From positions 2,358,001 to 2,422,000 of the forward strand of contig JAQFVV010006310.1 of NCBI GenBank assembly GCA_028023455.1: DNA of 64,000 nucleotides, read 5' to 3'. Numbering within the stretch: the first letter of the stretch is position 1; each line of letters starts with the position of its first letter. This DNA is from Epiperipatus broadwayi (Eukaryota; Onychophora; Udeonychophora; Euonychophora; Peripatidae). Position numbers and translations under genes: made by a program. The notes beneath the pieces are model-generated. The model did no database searches. It was not told where the DNA came from and saw nothing but the letters and a program-made list of their open reading frames with translations. This document shows, in pieces, positions 48,204 to 60,529 of the stretch.

Positions 48204-48594
48204 TATACTAGTTTTGCAGATGTGAAACTTTAAGATTTCAACAAATAGGACAGTAGACTGATATCTTGCAGAGAAAAGAAATTTAATTAAATGGGTACAT
48301 AGTTATTAGTGGGTTTTTTTCTTTTTGAAAGAATACCTTATTAACAAAATAGTTATCTAACTTAGCATCCTTTATTCTTGGTGCATTAATAAAAGATTAA
48401 TAATATTAAAAACTATTTTGTACTTTATCAGTATTCATGCTGACTTTAAGATTTTCAAATTTATCAATATCAAAAATATATATATATAATTTTCTACTTG
48501 TAGACTTTAATGAACACATCATCTAAAATTCAGTATGTACAGTATAATTGTAGTCAAATATTAATAGGATTAATAAATTATGGCCCAATATTAT

Positions 48595-49155
48595 TGGCCC
48601 TGCATAGTTTTCCACAGTTGGTAGAGAATCCAACTTGGGTTTGGGAAGTCCCATGATCAGTTCTGGTGTTCAAACTTTTTTATGAACTCCTTGGCAATAA
48701 ATCCATATGCATTTTTTATTGGAAATGATGTTACTTGCTCTATAAAATCAATGATCCATTATTTATTGTTGCCCAATAGTTTAATTGATTATCATGGATT
48801 TTATTGACTTGAGTGATTTGGAGAAATATTAAACTCTGGAGCTCAAGATACATGAATTACAGCTCAGCTCTATCACTTCTGATGCTCAAACTTCTTATGT
48901 TTTCCCAAACAAATCATTGGATTTTTTTATGTGGTTTGATTCAATGGTAGACTTTGGAGCTCAACGACCATGGACTGTGATTCAATTTTGTCACTTTCAA
49001 TGTTTGAATTTTTCATGAACCTTTGAGAAATAAAGTACTTGATTTTCTTGTGTGGTTTGATGTTACAGTAGCAGATTATGGAGTTCAAAGTCTACAGTTC
49101 ATGGTTTTAGCACTGTACTTCCAATGTTCAAACTTCTTATCAATTTCCATTCTAT
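48595..49155 (+). mobile_element. Tandem cluster of four SINE family II copies
   Basis: Units near 48605-48712, 48800-48922, 48930-49045 and 49051-49150, all in the same orientation. The second, third and fourth are nearly head-to-tail. Each shows an A-box-like TGGTTTGATNCARTGGTAG, a middle GGAGYTCAA segment, a B-box-like region, CAAACTTCTTATG and an AATAAANCATTTGATTTT end. The T-rich end of one copy abuts the next start. The cluster could have arisen by repeated insertion at T-rich tails or by unequal exchange; the copies differ from each other by many substitutions. Confidence 0.75.
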
Positions 49156-49678
49156 TATTTACTTTATGGATTTTATTTAAACATAAAAATTAATATGACA
49201 TAATTTGAATGCTTCCACACTCAATAATATTTCATAGATTATAATTGAATATATATCATACCTGCCCAAGATTTATAAAGAGATGTACATTTTTTACTTA
49301 GAGTAGAATTGAAATATTTGATTAATTCACATTATCTGTCTTTTTATTATTTTAGATGCAATATTGGCATTAAAATGTTTTTATAATTTATGTGTTTTAA
49401 CATTATTCAATTAGTATTCGTTATTTTTTTTAAATAATTGAAATCACAATAAACAAGAGAAAAAAAAAATTATGCACTTTGCATTTGTGGTGTTTCTTTT
49501 CATTTTTTTTAATAGTTCTGGAATTCCTACATTAATGGCTCATTTGATATTGATGAAAATATAACAAAATTAAAACAAATGTTTAGAACCTTAATAGTGA
49601 AAAGACTGAAAGTATTGATAAGATCATTGGAAGTTATAAAATATAATACATGTTAGTTTCACACCCATTGGAAATTTT

Positions 49679-49800
<122 letters not shown>

Positions 49801-50078
49801 CATGAAAATATACCACCTGATCCAAAAATAATTGTATTATTATAAATTCTAAAAAAGTATAAAAGTTTTACATTGACTTCATGCCAAGAAATATAAAATT
49901 AAAGAGATGTGGTTCATTAATAACCTAGACTCAGTGATGAACTGAAAATCTAAACATAGTCTAGTTGACAGTCTTTTAGAACAAGCAGGGTATTCAGCAA
50001 TAAAAATGCATTGATTGTCTTTAAAATATTTAATATTTTTTTCTGAGTATGAAATGGAATTAGTATTATCTCTAATCT

Positions 50079-50144
50079 ATTAAATAATAGGATATATATA
50101 TATATATATATATATATCCTATTATTTAATATATTTCAATTCCA

Positions 50145-50185
<41 letters not shown>

Positions 50186-50200
50186 TCCTGGAATTGAAAT
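50079..50200. repeat. Twin AT-cored palindromes (second locus)
   Basis: Arms 50079-50093 and 50116-50130 (15 bp, perfect) enclose one AT core. Arms 50133-50148 and 50185-50200 (16 bp, perfect) enclose a second. Same X-(AT)n-X'-Y-(AT)n-Y' plan as 7524-7645, with different arms. Confidence 0.9.
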
Positions 50201-50867
50201 GATTTTCATTACAGCAAAAAGTACTTTTAAGGATTTTATTAAAAAAGATGATTTCAATCTTGGATAGGATGAGTATAGTTTTAGAAAATCAAATGTGTTT
50301 TTTGTTGATAAATGTAAAAAAGGAGTACAACATAAACAAAAATGATGTTAACAGCATAGTTGGCAAAGACCAGTTTGGTTCTTTCACATCAACTGTATGC
50401 TGAATTTTTCTGTATAATGCATTAGTCATTATATCTGCTATATCTTGTTCCAAATTTCCATTATGTACATTGTACATCATGTATATCTCATAATTTTTGA
50501 TAAGCTCTGATTAAAATAGAATACTGATTATTTACTTAATTGTTTATCTACAGTACTTTTTATCATGCATATATATTTATATAAAATTGACATTTTTATG
50601 TATATAGTAGGCATATATAAATTAAAATTATAGTATAAACAAAATTAAAATTAATAACATAGTTATTAATAATGAACTAGAGAAAGAACATTTATGTACA
50701 TATTTATGGTATGAGAGATCACACATTCACATTCACGGAAAAATTAAAAATCATAAAAAACTTACTGTACCACATCTTTTTCTTTTAAAAAAATGAGTAG
50801 CAGAGTCAGATTTTCAGTGTAATTAAACATGCTCTGAACAATATCCTTTTTCTTCATAAACTTTTTT

Positions 50868-51051
50868 TAAACTGAGCACTGATTATATATATATATATGT
50901 ATGGGAGATGGTAATCTGAACCAAATGATGAGTGCTGGTTTAGCACAAAATATGTATATGGGTTTTTTTGCATGTGTGTGGTCATGTGTATCAGTAGTAT
51001 GAGATAGTGTGGATAGTGAAGGGGCTTGAAAGTCTGAGTTCAAATCCCTAT
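50868..51051 (+). repeat. Fold-back family repeat, single copy
   Basis: One arm-type unit of the 61.8-62.8 kb repeat family. It shares TAAACTGAGCACTGATTATA, GGGAGATGGT, GATGAGTGCTGGTT, GGTCATGTGTATCAGTAGTA and the end CTTGAAAGTCTGAGTTCAAA followed by TCCC. The end is B-box-like. Confidence 0.8.
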
Positions 51052-51054
51052 ATT

Positions 51055-54000
51055 TACAATTAGACTCCAGTTTTAAGACTGCCTGTTATTCCAAATTTTA
51101 CTCATCTAGTAATTTATTCAAATTACTATTGAAACATAAAATATTTGCTCTGTATATGGTTTTACCTTTAAGTAAATCTATCAAGATTTAGAAAGAAATT
51201 ATATAAAATTCTTTAAATATTTCATCTCCCTTTGATGCCTCCTATATTATTATTTACCTAAAACTTTATCAATGGAAAATTGATTTTATTAAATGCCATA
51301 TTCAATAATATATCCTAATAAAAAGTATGGAGGTTTCTTTTAACTATGAGGTGACATATTTTGGCAGGCAGTTATTTTCTTAATAATTTTAGCCCTATTT
51401 TATCCTAGCTTCTTCCCTGAACACTTACGGTATATACTGTCCTCATTTCTTTGTAAGAAACCCTACCATCTCTTTTCAATAAATATATGGGTATTACACC
51501 AATTACTTCCACTTAATTATTCCTCAGTTATTCAGGATGATATTTTATCCTATCCTGGAATTTTAACACATCTTCCTCGATTGTGTATTTGGCATCTATT
51601 ACTCTACTAATTCTAGACTAACAAATTAATATAATCTTCCCCATTTAAACAGTAAGGTCTGCTTTGCAGACCTTTGTTTTACCTTTTCTTACCTATTTCC
51701 TACCCTCATACCTTAGTTTGAACTCCAATCTATCATAGTGTGTCTGCAATACGCTTATATACCGAAAATCCCACCTAATTTTAAACCATGAGTACAATGC
51801 TCGTATTATATATATAATTCATTCCCAAATAAATAAAAGATTATAGATTATGTATATGTTCACATAATTTTGATTTATTAAAAAGTAGGGTGCACACACT
51901 ATGATATGCATTTTAAAACATATCAAAATTATAAATTGATAGTTATTTTGTTTGAATCTATTTACAAATATATTACCGTCGTAATTTATTTTGATTTAAA
52001 ATAAAATTCATTTAGTAAATATTCGTTTAGTAAATAGATTCAAATATTGCAATTTAAAAAGTAAAATCATTTGGTTAATTTAATAAAAGTCATTCCAAAT
52101 ATTTCTTTAAAATAAATGAGGGACAATGGTTTAATTAGTTAATATTATATAAGTTTATCTAAAAACAGCAGATGTCCACTTAAGGTTTTCTTTAATTAAT
52201 AAAAGTAATTTTAATTAAATCTAGTTTGTAATTCGAATGTCAACAGGGAAATTAACAAAAGAAATTAATTAATGTTGAATTCCTTTAGACATTCGGATAG
52301 ATTTAATGACAGCTGATAAGTCCGATATATTTTGTAATGCTCCAGGGCAGTTCTATTGTTAAAATCTACTATAAAAGAAGGTTTTTCTTTTGTTCTCCAG
52401 TTTTTTTCTAATGTTTCTAAGAGAAATCATTCTGAGTTCTGTTCTAGTAATTTGTAAATCTTGACATGACAGAGTAGAGCGCGAGAAGGCCATTTCTCTC
52501 TGGAATAGTCATCTGCTGCCGTAGACCATCGGAAGTTATCACACAGGGAACCCCGGAACTGCTGCTGCCAAAAATATGAACATTTCCAGATTTTGCTATT
52601 AAATTATATAAAAACCTGCCAACCATCAATCTGCCTAAAAATGCTTCTCCAGAGGTAACCCTAAATTAACCCAAGAGCTCTTGTGAAACCTAACTAACAT
52701 GCTATAGCTATTCTAAATTGTTTTTCTTTTATTTCACATAACTTTATTATGTACTTCTTTAAAGTGTTCAAATATAATCAACTGTTTTGTTCCATCCTTG
52801 GGTTAATATTTTCTATTTATAAAGCTTTCTTTTATTTTATTATGATAATGTGTCAGAATCGTCTTTGGCCGAGTGAACTATTCCCTTTATTGAAAATAAG
52901 ACGCCACTATTAAGGCATATTTTAAATTTATAATTTTCCAATTTTATTATTTTGCAAATCACTCGTTCGAGGGTGATTCTTTTCTTTAATATAATATAAT
53001 CACATAGTTTAAAATCTACATGTTATTGATTTTAATCTAATATAAGAGTATATGTGAGGTCAATGATTAAATGTGTCCCCTAATGCATGATTGCGTATAT
53101 AAATCTATACTTACTTTTCAAACCCGCAAGCATGCATTTTCCTATTTTAATTACCGTGTTCTACTTTAATTACAAAGTTCATCATTGACGTCGAGAATGT
53201 GCAGACCCTTTTAAATGAATTTCTGGGAATTTGATTGGGCATTTCTCTTAATCCAAGTAAAACACATTCAGTATGTTTGGTATACACTCGTCTCGTATTG
53301 CTGGTAAATGAATTGGTTGTAGAGACCGCTTTGTTTTATTTTTCCAAGGATTCTTTACACAGCTAAAGCCGTTCTCTTCGCCCTTTTTGTGATTTCCAGG
53401 CAGAGTGTGTTTCCAAATGACACACCTGGGAATTAAACGCAATTGTCACACAGTCGCTAAGTTTTGGCTGTTCATAAAATACTTTCCTATGGGTTAGCGG
53501 CGATATGCCCTCCGTAATCATTCCAAATATTCCATTATTGTTTTATTTTATATTTATTTTACAAAGCATCCGTGACTTAAACGTGTCACACCCTCCAACT
53601 TTAATAAATTCATTATCAGCAATACTGACCTCCCAATGCAACTCTATTAATATTATTATCAAATAAATGCTTTGATCACATTCCCACTTTGTTGCTTAGT
53701 AAGCTTTAGTCCGTGCTATTCTTGAAATCAATAAATATTTTAGAACACTTAATTTTCAAATATTTTCTTAAACTTGTATAATTGCTCAAAGCACCTCGCA
53801 CATGTTCCTATCTCGTCAAGCACATTATCGTAATGCTATTAGCCCGAGGAATAGAATATATCACTTTTTTTTAAAACCTTTTTGTCATTTATTGAAATAT
53901 AATGCCCACAATTATTTAATATGCATCCCTGTCTCATATAAGCAGACAGTGGCATTATATATATATATATTATTTAAATAAATTTTGTGAAATTATTTAA

Positions 54001-55430
54001 AACTAAATTTGATCTCTTATTTTATTGATTCCTATCACTGTCTCGGTCTATATATATATTTTCTGCATTTCTTTTGTAAATCCATAGACGTTAATTAGCC
54101 ACTCAAACTTCTTTTAGTATAGAGTCTTTTGTTTCTCCCTGACCACCAGGCACTGGTCAAAGGTTATACTAGTAGTGGCATCAGATGCATTATCACATAG
54201 ATGGCGCTGTGAAATTTGGACTTTAGATTCGAACTTAGTATATCTCGAAGGCAACCCCTCCTAGAATGTTCAGTTTCGTGTCTGGGGTTTGAATTCTGCA
54301 GTGTGTTAGCGAGATAGACGATTCTGACTGTTACACCATGTGATAATTTTCTATTCATATCTATGCTCATGGTACACAACAAATAATCTATTTCATTTAT
54401 TATTATCAATAGGATTTTTTTTTGTTTATAACAAATGAGATCATGATATTGTCTTACACCAACATTCATTTTTTCTTACTTTCATAAATACATTATATTT
54501 CATAATAAGTTTGTCATTTCTTTCAGAAAATCCTATTACACTTAATTTCATAAAGTATATACTGGTCAAAATATACACTTAACATTATGTTCCCCCCACA
54601 CACTCTTTCACATTATAATTCATGATTATTTTCTTTCTATATTTAAGCATACCTTTAACATTATATATCAAATTACAAACATAAATTCTTTAAATTGTCA
54701 GTACAACAAATACTTTACATTTATATATCATTCTAAACAACAAAAATATTAGTGATAAATTTAAAATTAAAATCTTTTTTTAACCCACTTCCAGTTCCTA
54801 ATTTAATATTACCATTTAAATGTGTGCCATTCTTTGTGTGTTGTGTTACTTCTTCTATCTTCTCCATATTAAAAGACACGTATAGTTAAACAAGACATTA
54901 AACAAACAAGCCCAACCAATGAGACAAAAGTTTTTAAATTGGATGCACCCTTTCTTCTCACCTAATTTAAATTTGCATATATATAGTCTTGCTCTTAAAA
55001 ATGTGCTATGAAAAGTTTACTAAATATTTTTAAAAATCTCATATTATTCTCCCATGCTGCACAAACTTTAAAACATGTTCAAATAAGTTATCAATAAGTT
55101 TACTTTTTGATTTCTCTTCTTTTTCTGGTATTCATTAGTCTTGTACAATTTTAAACACATATTGGATAATTCATTTAAATTTCTAGCTTGTACATTTTAA
55201 TCTCAGTTATCATTACACATCTATCATTAAAAGTTACGCAGATTTTTTTTCTAGATATAAGTTAAACATTTTCTTCAGAATTTTGCAAAATAAAATTTTT
55301 TTGTGAATCAATTATTTAATTTAAAATGAAGATATTTTTTTTCATTCATCCCTCATGATTAATTAACTATTTTTAACATTTTATAAAATATTTATATCAA
55401 CTTTACAAATTTAGTTCTAGGAATTTTTAA
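51055..55430. other. Mostly unique non-coding DNA
   Basis: The longest stretch without identifiable transposons. Somewhat GC-richer pockets lie at 52300-52690, 53080-53520 and 54140-54330. No complete gene is visible. Remaining sequence is AT-rich with short TA runs at 53956-53970 and 54049-54058. Confidence 0.5.
52444..52632 (-). other. Exon-like open frame of unknown identity
   Basis: A minus-strand open frame of about 61 codons with unusually balanced composition for this window (GSSSSGVPCVITSDGLRQQ, TIPERNGLLALYSV). A TTTTTAGGCAG string just upstream on the minus strand would make a plausible splice acceptor. No family is recognised and no strong splice donor is seen, so a host exon is possible but unproven. 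A conserved non-coding element is the alternative. Confidence 0.25.
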
Positions 55431-55432
55431 TG

Positions 55433-55588
55433 TTTTTTACATTTAATCTATGATCAATAAAAATACTTAATTTAAAATAGATAAATGAATGCTTTCTCAT
55501 ATTTTAAATCTGTTTTTTTTTTTTACATTTAATCTATGATTAATGAAAATGCTTGATTTAAAATAGATAAATGAATGCATTCTCACAT
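55433..55588 (+). repeat. Local tandem duplication
   Basis: Two adjacent copies of a roughly 75-85 bp unit (55433-55501 and 55514-55588). Both contain TTTACATTTAATCTATGAT and TTAAAATAGATAAATGAATG. They differ by a handful of substitutions and a T-run length change. Confidence 0.85.
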
Positions 55589-55589
55589 G

Positions 55590-56620
55590 ACCACAGTTAC
55601 ATTTCTTTTTGAAGCAGTATAGTTGTTTTTCCTTTATCATGATTATTTCTGGAAAAATTAAAATAAATACTTTGATTTTTCAAACTCCTTTGAACATTAC
55701 TTTGGCTATCCATGGATGATCAAGATAGGCACTTCTGTCACAATAAATATCAGCTAAATTACTCCATGGTGTTTAGAATTACTTTTAAAATATTTTCTAC
55801 CCTTAATCTGCTTTTTAAATATGCTTTTTTTTTTTACTTCTTCAGACTTTATTTTTAATTTTTTTTTTAAATTTCTTTTACAGAGAAATGAATTGAGACT
55901 TCTCTCTGCTTTATAGTTTTTTTCCAATCCTTTATTTCAATTGTCACTATGATTTGTTTTTTTAAAAACCCCAGGATAAAGTAACATTTGAAAATTACTT
56001 GCTTGACTCTCATTGGTCAATTTCCCAAACCAACTTTTACAACTTTTTAACTTAAATATTTTTTTTTTGTTCAGAATAATTTAAAGCAATATTTTATAAT
56101 GACATTAAGCTAAATCATTTCTTTAAGATTAACGTTTTGATTATAATTATGTTTTTAATAAATGATATTATTAATTGTTAAAAGATATTATTATTATGAT
56201 AATTTTAAAACAAATTATTATATTGTAATAAATAATTGTTCCTTCTTTCATTAACTACAATTTTAGATCTTTAGAACTTAAAGGAATGATGCATTAAAAA
56301 TAAATTTAAGTCAAATTTATAAGCAATGATGTTTATTTAAATGGACAAAGATTGTATTAAAAATTATATAGTAGATTATAATATAAATTATTTATAGCTA
56401 ACAATAATTATTAAATATCTACAGAATTCTCTTTTTAATCTTTATGTATTAAGTCAATTTTTACTGTTATATCCAAGTTTATAACATGACTATTATCTAA
56501 ATTATACATTTAAAATTTTGGAGCTATAATTTACATTTTATATACCATTCTTACCATGGATAACTGATCAAAATGTTACAATATATATATTCTTATTCAA
56601 TGCCTGTATTTCAAAGTTAT
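55590..56620. other. Non-coding stretch
   Basis: AT-rich, no recognisable feature beyond T-runs. Confidence 0.6.
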
Positions 56621-56625
56621 ATCCG

Positions 56626-57226
56626 TAATCTTGTAATTGAATATTAATAAATACAATAACCTAAATATATATAAAGCACAACTTTAAAAACTTTTATCCA
56701 CTTAGGAGTGCTTTTGACTATCATCATAGTTTTTGTCAACTAACACTTTCAAAGGCTAACTTTCCCATAATTCTGTGATTTTTATGTTTGTCCCGGTCTG
56801 TTTATTAAGTCATGCTTATATTTATAAATTAATATGGTTTTCTTTATTTTCCTTTTATTGGTGTTTCTTTCAACAAAACAAAATTGTAATGGAAATGATA
56901 ATATTTCAGCATAGGTTTTTTATGACCACAATAGATTATGTATATATGTTTTTAATTTGGATTATAATAATGTAAAAATATTACAAATTAAACAAGACAA
57001 CAATAAAAGTAAAGTAAAGGTAGTCATGTTAATATATAAATACAAGCATGACTTAATAAACAGGCAGAAAATGTGAAAATCACAGAATTATAGGAAGGTT
57101 AGTCTTTGAAAGTGTTAGTTGACAAAGACTATGAGAATAGTCGAAAAGCTCCTAAGTGGATAAAAGTTTTAAAGTTGTCCTTTATATATATTTAGGTTAC
57201 TGTATTTATTAATATACAATTACAAG

Positions 57227-57230
<4 letters not shown>
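56626..57230. repeat. Long inverted repeat, arms about 210 bp
   Basis: 56626-56837 and 57024-57230 are inverted complements with roughly one difference per ten bases. Shared blocks include AATCTTGTAATTG, CTTTTATCCACTTAGGAG and AAGTCATGCTTATATTTAT with their complements. The 186-bp spacer has no domain. The outer right end runs straight into (TA)n. It resembles a fold-back DNA transposon or an inverted duplication. Confidence 0.88.

Positions 57231-57306
<76 letters not shown>
57229..57306. repeat. (TA)n repeats
   Basis: Two TA tracts split by TAAATTATAT, abutting the right end of the inverted repeat. Confidence 0.9.
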
Positions 57307-57309
<3 letters not shown>

Positions 57310-58450
57310 TATACTGTATATATATTACTACAATTTGAAATTCAGATCTTTTATAGTATCCACTTTAAATAAACATATTAATAATTATTACAAATAAGGT
57401 ATTAGGTTAGAGATTATCATATCATCTTAACCCAGATATAAACTTCAAACTCAGTTAAAGATTAATATATCTGTTTTTAATTATTATTACATATAACCAT
57501 ATAGCATCATTAATCCATTTTATCATATGTAAAATTTTATGATATACAAGTAAAAAGTTCGAATTTATTCCTGAAATGCATTGTAGGTAATAATTTATTT
57601 ATTTATTTTCAGATGGTTTTATTCATATTTTTTTCAGAATATGCAGTGGAATGGAAGTTTTAGATATATTATAAATAGAAGAATTTCATAAAATGTAGGC
57701 ATTTAAATATTTTTCTAGATAGAATTCAGCTATGATGAAACAAGGCAAACAACCAATTAAAACTGGCATAAGAAATTGAAATTATGCCATCTAGTAAATA
57801 ATAGTAATTGCCTACTATTGATCTTTCTCTATATGAATTCTCTTTTTTCTCTCTCTTATATATGGAAAAAAGTGAAAAATACTTGATATCTTTTATCCAT
57901 AAAAATATTTACACATACATTCTCACTTTAGGAAGTATTAAACTTTCTGCACTCATAACTTTGATATCAACCACTTCAGATTAATACATTATTAATTACT
58001 TCTAATCATTTATTAAATTAGAGATTATCCCTAGTCCTAAAATAAACTTTAAACCTCAGTTAAATATTTATACATGTATTTTAAATTATAGATACACTCG
58101 TGAATAACTCAAGTTCATCTCTTTTTCTATGTGTAATATCTTTTTAACATATACTTTAAATTTCCACTCTATCACACATATTTGAAACATGTTAGCAAAG
58201 ACATCTAAAAAAATAATCACAGAAGTAAATCTAATTTGAATTACCCTTATTATATTATAGATACTATATTATATATAAATACACACATGTAACAAGCTGA
58301 GGATATTTCAACCAGAGAATGTTTTTTTTCTCCATCAAGTATCATTCATTATAATGTTGATATTAAATATATGCTTTTAACAAGGGCCAGTAACTATAAC
58401 ACTTACTTTTGCAGTTATGGAAATAACTCTATGCAAATATGGAAATGTGT
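57310..58450. other. Non-coding stretch
   Basis: Includes the second copy of the dispersed repeat at 57725-57825 (partner of 9605-9705). Otherwise nothing recognisable. Confidence 0.55.
57725..57825 (+). repeat. Dispersed repeat, copy 2 (paired with 9605-9705)
   Basis: Shares TTCAGCTATGA, ACCAATTAAAACTGGCA and AAATTGAAATTATG-like blocks with 9605-9705 in the same orientation. Confidence 0.5.
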
Positions 58451-58452
58451 TG

Positions 58453-58560
58453 TCAAGCATTATTAGTCGAGAAGTTAGCACAGCTGCCTTGCAAGCAATC
58501 AGTTGTTTGCAGATGGTTGTTGCGGGTTCGCTTCCTGACCGATGCTATGACATATGGAAA
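58453..58560 (+). mobile_element. tRNA-derived SINE, family I
   Basis: Copy with the best B-box (GGGTTCGCTTCC). A-box region ATTAGTCGAGAAGTTAGCAC, an anticodon-like stem around CTTGCAAG, and the end GACCGATGCTATGACATATG followed by GAAAAAAA. Same strand as the other two copies. Confidence 0.87.
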
Positions 58561-59553
58561 AAAATATTGAAAGGTGTTATATATTTATTATAAATTATAA
58601 AAGATGTAAAATCATAAAATCAATTTTATTATATTGCTTAAAACAAATAATGCAACATTAGACACATTGAAATGTAGGAATACTTTTAATCTCATTTTAA
58701 TGCCATTAAAATATGATCAGTTTAAATAAATAATAATATAATCAAAATAATGTATGCTTAGAAATGAGCATAATTACTACTACCATTCTTTGTAAAGCAA
58801 TTAATCAATGACTGTTTGTATCATTATTGACATTAATTCATTAGCTGCTTGCTGGAGTCTAAAAATCTGTACTACAATATATTATGATAGCAACAATTTT
58901 ATAAACATCCAATGGTATCCATTTTTCTTTTATAATGTAAGGCATGTAAACAGAAAAATACATCCTGAAAGCCTTGGGATTGTTTATTTTATGGAAGAAT
59001 AGCCATAGATAGACTACTATTAATCCAAAATCAGCTCCAGGGCCTTTTTGAATTTATAGTTTATGGATTTCAAAAATAAACGATTTTCCTCTACATCATA
59101 AATCCAAACTCTGCTGAAAATTTAAACAAGCCCTAACTTTATTATGTGTAAATTAAAATATTGTTTATTAAAGCAATATACCAATTTATTAAAAAATATA
59201 GGATATAATTATATATCCACTCAAATTTTTTATGTAACAATAATTAAAACAATAAATTAAAACAATTTGTTTGGATAATTTTGATTTAGTGATATTTGGA
59301 TTAATGGTGGCTTACCTCTAATAATGATCAAAACACTTATTTAATATTTATATTATATTTGAAAATATATGTTCTTCTATTATTCCTAAATATGTTAGTA
59401 AAATTATATTTTTATATTATTATCTCATCTTAAATAAAAAAAGATGGTGAAACTGATAGTATGGCAATAACTCATAGAAGTCAAGACATAGCAGTATCTT
59501 CAAATGATGGTAAGTCAAAAGTAGGGAAAAAACACTAATTGAAACTGTAATGA
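58561..59553. other. Non-coding stretch
   Basis: No recognisable gene or repeat. Confidence 0.6.
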
Positions 59554-59554
59554 T

Positions 59555-60520
59555 GAGGATAATGATAAAAGCCAATGCATGTTTATACAGAAATTTATAC
59601 ATTGGAAAAAGAATGTCTGAATCATGGTAACTTTGTTGTTGCACGTAAGCAATTATCTGCTTGCAAAAATGATACAAAATCTTCTATTCTTGCATTATAT
59701 AGATTTCCATTATGGGAATCCCAGGTTTATCAAATTTTAAATAATGGAATTACATGGTCTGATAGGATTGTTAACGATAGTTAGAATCACTGAACAATAC
59801 TAGGTGCTTTCAATATCGATAGTGCTGTTAATATATTTGAGGCTGTTGGTTTACCAGTATATATTATAATATGAAGGATAGTTTCACAAATTTATAATAA
59901 TTTATTAACCAGAGAATCTTTATATTTCTCAGATAATGAAAGTGATGTAATTGCTATGGCAACAGCATCACATTCTAGTCAAATTGAATTTAGTATTTCA
60001 ACCAGTAGTTTAAAGAAATTAAAAAAAAAACTGATAATGTGTCACCCAATAAGGAACTTTATGGTAAAATGGTTAAAACTGTATTTTTTCTTCCCTATGA
60101 TCTGAGATTTAAATCTGGAGTAGAGCTTAAAGACCCCCCCCCCCAGGTTATTGAAGATTTTTTATGTAAGTTCAAAATTGTTGGACTGAAACTATTATAC
60201 TTAATTATTTAATATTAATAAGTAAATGGTCATAGAGTTATTCTTCTTATTTAGAAAGTAAAAAAATATTATCCTGATGATGCATTTTCAGGAGCTGACC
60301 TCATGTTTGAATTCAACTTACAGCAGATGGATCATCGCCTTTATATCTCATAGTAATGGTTTAACTTACTGTTTTACAAACATTTTAAAAATGTGTTTGT
60401 CAATTGGGAGTGTAATCGATTGCATTGAATTACATACCAGCACTAATTGCATCTGCTCAGCCATTTCTTCTGATCCAGATGTAGTTTTATGGTACCAAAT
60501 TTACTTCATGACTTAAAAGA
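59555..60520 (+). pseudogene. Decayed coding-like region, family not recognised
   Basis: Successive plus-strand segments read like a real protein broken by stops and shifts. They are YTLEKECLNHGNFVVARKQ, SSILALYRFPLWESQVYQIL and NNGITWSDRI (59595-59784). After a stop come DSAVNIFEAVGLPVY, QIYNNLLTRESLYFSDNE and VIAMATASHSSQIEFSIS, then in another frame KTVFFLPYDLRFKSGVE and PPQVIEDFLCKFKIVG. A last segment is SGADLMFEFNLQQMDHRLY, followed after a shift by CLSIGSVIDCIELHTS and NCICSAISSDPDVVLWYQ (60375-60500). Composition is unlike the K/N/I-rich chance frames. No intron-like gaps are obvious, so a processed pseudogene or a transposon ORF is possible. I cannot name the family. Confidence 0.5.
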
Positions 60521-60529
60521 TGGAAATGA

